In this document: positions 5,568-7,118 of the stretch, one piece after another | Layout of the letters: each line of letters begins with the position of its first letter | How positions within the stretch are numbered: position 1 is the stretch's first letter | DNA from: Clostridiales bacterium | Lineage (GTDB): Bacteria; Bacillota; Clostridia; Lachnospirales; Lachnospiraceae | Assembly (NCBI GenBank): GCA_018369015.1 | Contig: JAGZDD010000193.1 | Location: forward strand, 1-7,118 | Direction of reading: 5' to 3' | DNA: 7,118 nt | The notes under the pieces: model-generated | What the model saw: the letters and a program-made list of their open reading frames with translations, nothing else | Databases searched by the model: none | What the model was told of the DNA's origin: nothing | Position numbers and translations under genes: made by a program

Positions 5568-6785
5568 ATGGAAATGAAAAAGGATGGCCTTACGCTTGAG
5601 GCGGCCAGAGAGAAGATTTTGTGCGGGGTCGCTCCGTTAGATGAGGCGGAAGATGTGAGGCTTTTAGATGCTCTCGGGAGAATTTTAGCCATGGATATGT
5701 ATGCCCGGACAGATAATCCGCCCTTTGACCGTTCTCCGGTCGATGGCTATGCCCTTAAGGCCTGTGATACCCGGGAAGCTTCACGGGAACAGCCAGTATG
5801 TCTGACAGTGATTGCACAGGTGGATGCCGGGGGATATTATTCCCAAACGGTGGAAAGCGGGCAGGCTGTCCGCATTATGACCGGGGCGCCGGTTCCGGGA
5901 GGCTGTGATGTATGTGTGCGTCAGGAGGACACAGATTATGGCGAAAAAGAAGTCCGTATTTATGTACCTTATAGTGCCGGTACGAATTATTGCCATGCCG
6001 GAGAGGATTTTGCCGCAGGGCAAAAACTGCTTACAAAAGGCACAAAACTTGGCTATGTGGAGATTGCCCTTTTAGCCAGCATGGGAATCCCGTCTGTGTC
6101 TGTGTACCGTAAGCCTAAAATCGCTTTATTTACTACCGGAGATGAACTTATTTTTCCGGGAGAACCTCTGCCCCCTGGAAAGATTTATAACAGCAATCTT
6201 TTTGGTCTTGTGGCCAGGCTTAAGGAGCTTGGTTTTGCCCCTGAACGAATCCGCCAGCTGTCAGACGACGGGCAGGGCGGAGCCGCCGCCATAGCCAATG
6301 CCGCAAAAACGATGGATCTTATACTTACGACCGGAGGGGTCAGTGTAGGCAAAAAAGATATTATCCACGATATTATAAAGCTTCTTCCGGCAAAACGGCT
6401 GTTTTGGGGAATTTTGATGAAACCGGGGATGCCTACCATAGCTTCTGTTGTAGGGGATATGCCGTTGATTAGCTTAACTGGGAATCCTTTTGGAGCGCTG
6501 GCAACTTTCGAGCTTCTTGTCCGCCCGGTGTTAGCAAAGCTGTGCCGCGACGCTTCACTTTTGCCGGGGAAGGCCAGCGCTGTATTTTTGGGAGAATTTA
6601 AAAAGGCCAGTCCTGTGCGCCGGTTTATGAGAGCCAGGTATGATAACGGATACGTTGTCCTGCCAGAGGGGTCCCATTCCTCAGGGGTTTTGGCGTCTAT
6701 GAGGAACTGCAATTGTCTGCTGGATATTCCTGGCGGCAGCCAGGGATTAGAAAGTCACAGCAGAGTTGATGTGGTTTTGCTCTGA
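5568..6785 (+). CDS. moeA: Molybdopterin molybdenumtransferase MoeA
   Basis: MoeA inserts molybdate into adenylated molybdopterin to give Moco. The 405-residue length is normal. Family motifs are in order: DNPPFDRSPVDGYALK (49-64, conserved Asp59), RIMTGAPVPGGCD (102-114), TTGDELIFPGE (189-199) and LTTGGVSVGKKD (253-264). KPGMP (285-289) and LTGNPFGALATFELLVRP (303-320) follow, then a C-terminal domain IV (about 328-405). The start is ATG 5568, 9 nt after AAGGGG (5553-5558), which lies in the end of the previous gene. A longer frame from 5481 only overlaps that gene. A second ATG at 5574 is less well spaced. It lies 4 nt after the upstream gene, so it is translationally linked. A hairpin structure begins right at its stop codon. 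Confidence 0.96.
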   Translation: MEMKKDGLTLEAAREKILCGVAPLDEAEDVRLLDALGRILAMDMYARTDNPPFDRSPVDGYALKACDTREASREQPVCLTVIAQVDAGGYYSQTVESGQAVRIMTGAPVPGGCDVCVRQEDTDYGEKEVRIYVPYSAGTNYCHAGEDFAAGQKLLTKGTKLGYVEIALLASMGIPSVSVYRKPKIALFTTGDELIFPGEPLPPGKIYNSNLFGLVARLKELGFAPERIRQLSDDGQGGAAAIANAAKTMDLILTTGGVSVGKKDIIHDIIKLLPAKRLFWGILMKPGMPTIASVVGDMPLISLTGNPFGALATFELLVRPVLAKLCRDASLLPGKASAVFLGEFKKASPVRRFMRARYDNGYVVLPEGSHSSGVLASMRNCNCLLDIPGGSQGLESHSRVDVVLL

Positions 6786-6859
6786 AAGCCCCGGACGGCG
6801 GCTGCATGTCATTGTATACAAGCGTTTCCTGGCACGCAGCCGCTTTCAGGGCTTTTATT
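6785..6859 (+). terminator. Two-stem terminator-like structure after moeA
   Basis: An outer stem, AAAGCCC (6785-6791) with GGGCTTT (6849-6855), runs into TTTTATT. Inside it an exact 8-bp stem GCGGCTGC (6798-6805) pairs with GCAGCCGC (6836-6843). The 30-nt loop carries the palindrome TTGTATACAA (6812-6821). This is consistent with a terminator or attenuator of the moaC-moeA transcript. The T-tract is short, so partial readthrough into mobB is likely. Confidence 0.55.
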
Positions 6860-6876
6860 CCCGCGAGCAACGAGCA

Positions 6877-6906
6877 AAATACCTCGCTCCTTGGGGCGGG
6901 GTATTT
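6877..6906. terminator. Hairpin in the moeA-mobB spacer, possibly bidirectional
   Basis: AAATACCTCGCTCC (6877-6890) pairs with GGGGCGGGGTATTT (6893-6906), a near-continuous 14-bp stem with two G-T pairs. A-rich sequence on the left and T residues on the right would suit termination in either direction, but the T-run is only three. It is preceded by CCCGCGAGCAACGAGC (6860-6875), which resembles CGCGGGCAACAAGC (270-283) in the rpsU terminator. Confidence 0.45.
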
Positions 6907-6923
6907 GACTGTAAAACTTTTAT

Positions 6924-6940
6924 GCCGCGCTGGGCGCGGC
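6924..6940 (+). other. GC-rich leader hairpin before mobB
   Basis: GCCGCGC (6924-6930), loop TGG, GCGCGGC (6934-6940), followed by TTTG. It differs by one loop base from the hairpin before moaC (2442-2458) and also sits a short way (33 nt) before a start codon. It may be a weak terminator/attenuator or an mRNA-stabilising element. No convincing promoter lies between it and moeA. Confidence 0.5.
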
Positions 6941-6973
6941 TTTGTCACGCATGAGAGAAAGGAGGGAAGGGCT

Positions 6974-7118
6974 TTGAAAAAGCCTTGTGTCATTGCTGTC
7001 TGCGGTGTGAAAAATTCTGGAAAGACGACGCTGATTGAGCGGCTTATTCCTGAAATTTGTGCGGCTGGGCTTAAAGTGGCGGTGATTAAGCATGACGGAC
7101 ATGACTTTGAAGCCGATG
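6974..7118 (+). CDS. mobB: MobB, molybdopterin-guanine dinucleotide biosynthesis (5' part)
   Basis: The first 48 residues of a P-loop GTPase are present; the gene runs off the window end. The sequence starts MKKPCVIAVCGVKNSGKTTL, with Walker A GVKNSGKT at 11-18. It continues to AGLKVAVIKHDGHDFEAD, which is characteristic of MobB. MobB binds GTP and assists MobA in attaching a nucleotide to molybdopterin. The start is TTG 6974, set 8 nt after a strong AAAGGAGG (6958-6965). It is the last visible gene of the Moco group but is set off from moeA by 188 nt with three hairpins, so it may be expressed at a different level. Whether it is fused to MobA or another domain cannot be seen. Confidence 0.9.
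   Translation, partial: MKKPCVIAVCGVKNSGKTTLIERLIPEICAAGLKVAVIKHDGHDFEAD

Noticed and set aside
6185..6712. 175-residue antisense frame within moeA
   Set aside because: Shadow of moeA codon usage; low-complexity and no family features.
6905..6933. Promoter for mobB starting at TTGACT (6905-6910)
   Set aside because: At 16-18 nt downstream the sequence is the GC-rich hairpin (CGCTGG), with no -10 resemblance.
6766..6954. 62-residue + strand frame across the moeA end and spacer
   Set aside because: It begins within moeA in another frame and covers three hairpins; no ribosome binding site or recognisable protein.

Overview
The window reads like the chromosome of a spore-forming, anaerobic low-to-mid GC Firmicute, most likely a Clostridia member of the Lachnospiraceae type. 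Three things point there. A 58-residue ribosomal protein S21 gene is followed by the sporulation pair yqfC-yqfD, an order known from Firmicutes. A sigma-E-type promoter lies in front of yqfC. The molybdenum cofactor (Moco) genes have the Clostridia layout: a second molybdopterin-binding protein beside moeA, and mobB downstream. All genes are on the + strand. The exact genus cannot be fixed from sequence reading alone.

Layout. 48-224 is rpsU, ending in a long structured terminator (246-349). 361-521 is the first copy of a ~165 bp element with terminal inverted repeats, resembling a MITE. It abuts a near-perfect sigma-E promoter (527-555) that drives yqfC (599-937). A second copy of the element (941-1113), in the same orientation, lies between yqfC and yqfD (1139-2380). 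So yqfC, with its promoter, is bracketed by two direct copies of a non-coding repeat.

A good vegetative promoter (TTGACG-17 nt-TAAAAT, 2388-2416) starts the Moco operon: moaC (2484-2972), moaA (2969-3949), a mogA/moaB-type gene (3954-4442), a molybdopterin-binding protein with a cysteine-rich tail (4538-5563), and moeA (5568-6785). After a 188-nt spacer with three successive hairpins, mobB begins at 6974 and is cut by the window end.

How the genes work together. MoaA and MoaC convert GTP to cyclic pyranopterin monophosphate. MoaD/MoaE (not in this window) would then make molybdopterin. The MogA/MoaB protein would adenylate it, MoeA would insert molybdate, and MobB helps make the dinucleotide form of the cofactor. 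The 4538-5563 product carries the same molybdopterin-binding fold but has no assigned step. With its Cx2CCxCx4C tail it is the least explained protein here. yqfC and yqfD belong to the mother-cell sporulation programme and have no functional link to Moco. The Moco operon sits where phoH would normally follow yqfD, so it was probably placed there by rearrangement.

No tRNA, rRNA, CRISPR array, transposase gene or phage gene is visible. The most interesting items are the paired MITE-like elements around a sigma-E promoter, the cysteine-tailed molybdopterin-binding protein, a perfect 12-bp hairpin inside yqfC, and the structured moeA-mobB spacer.
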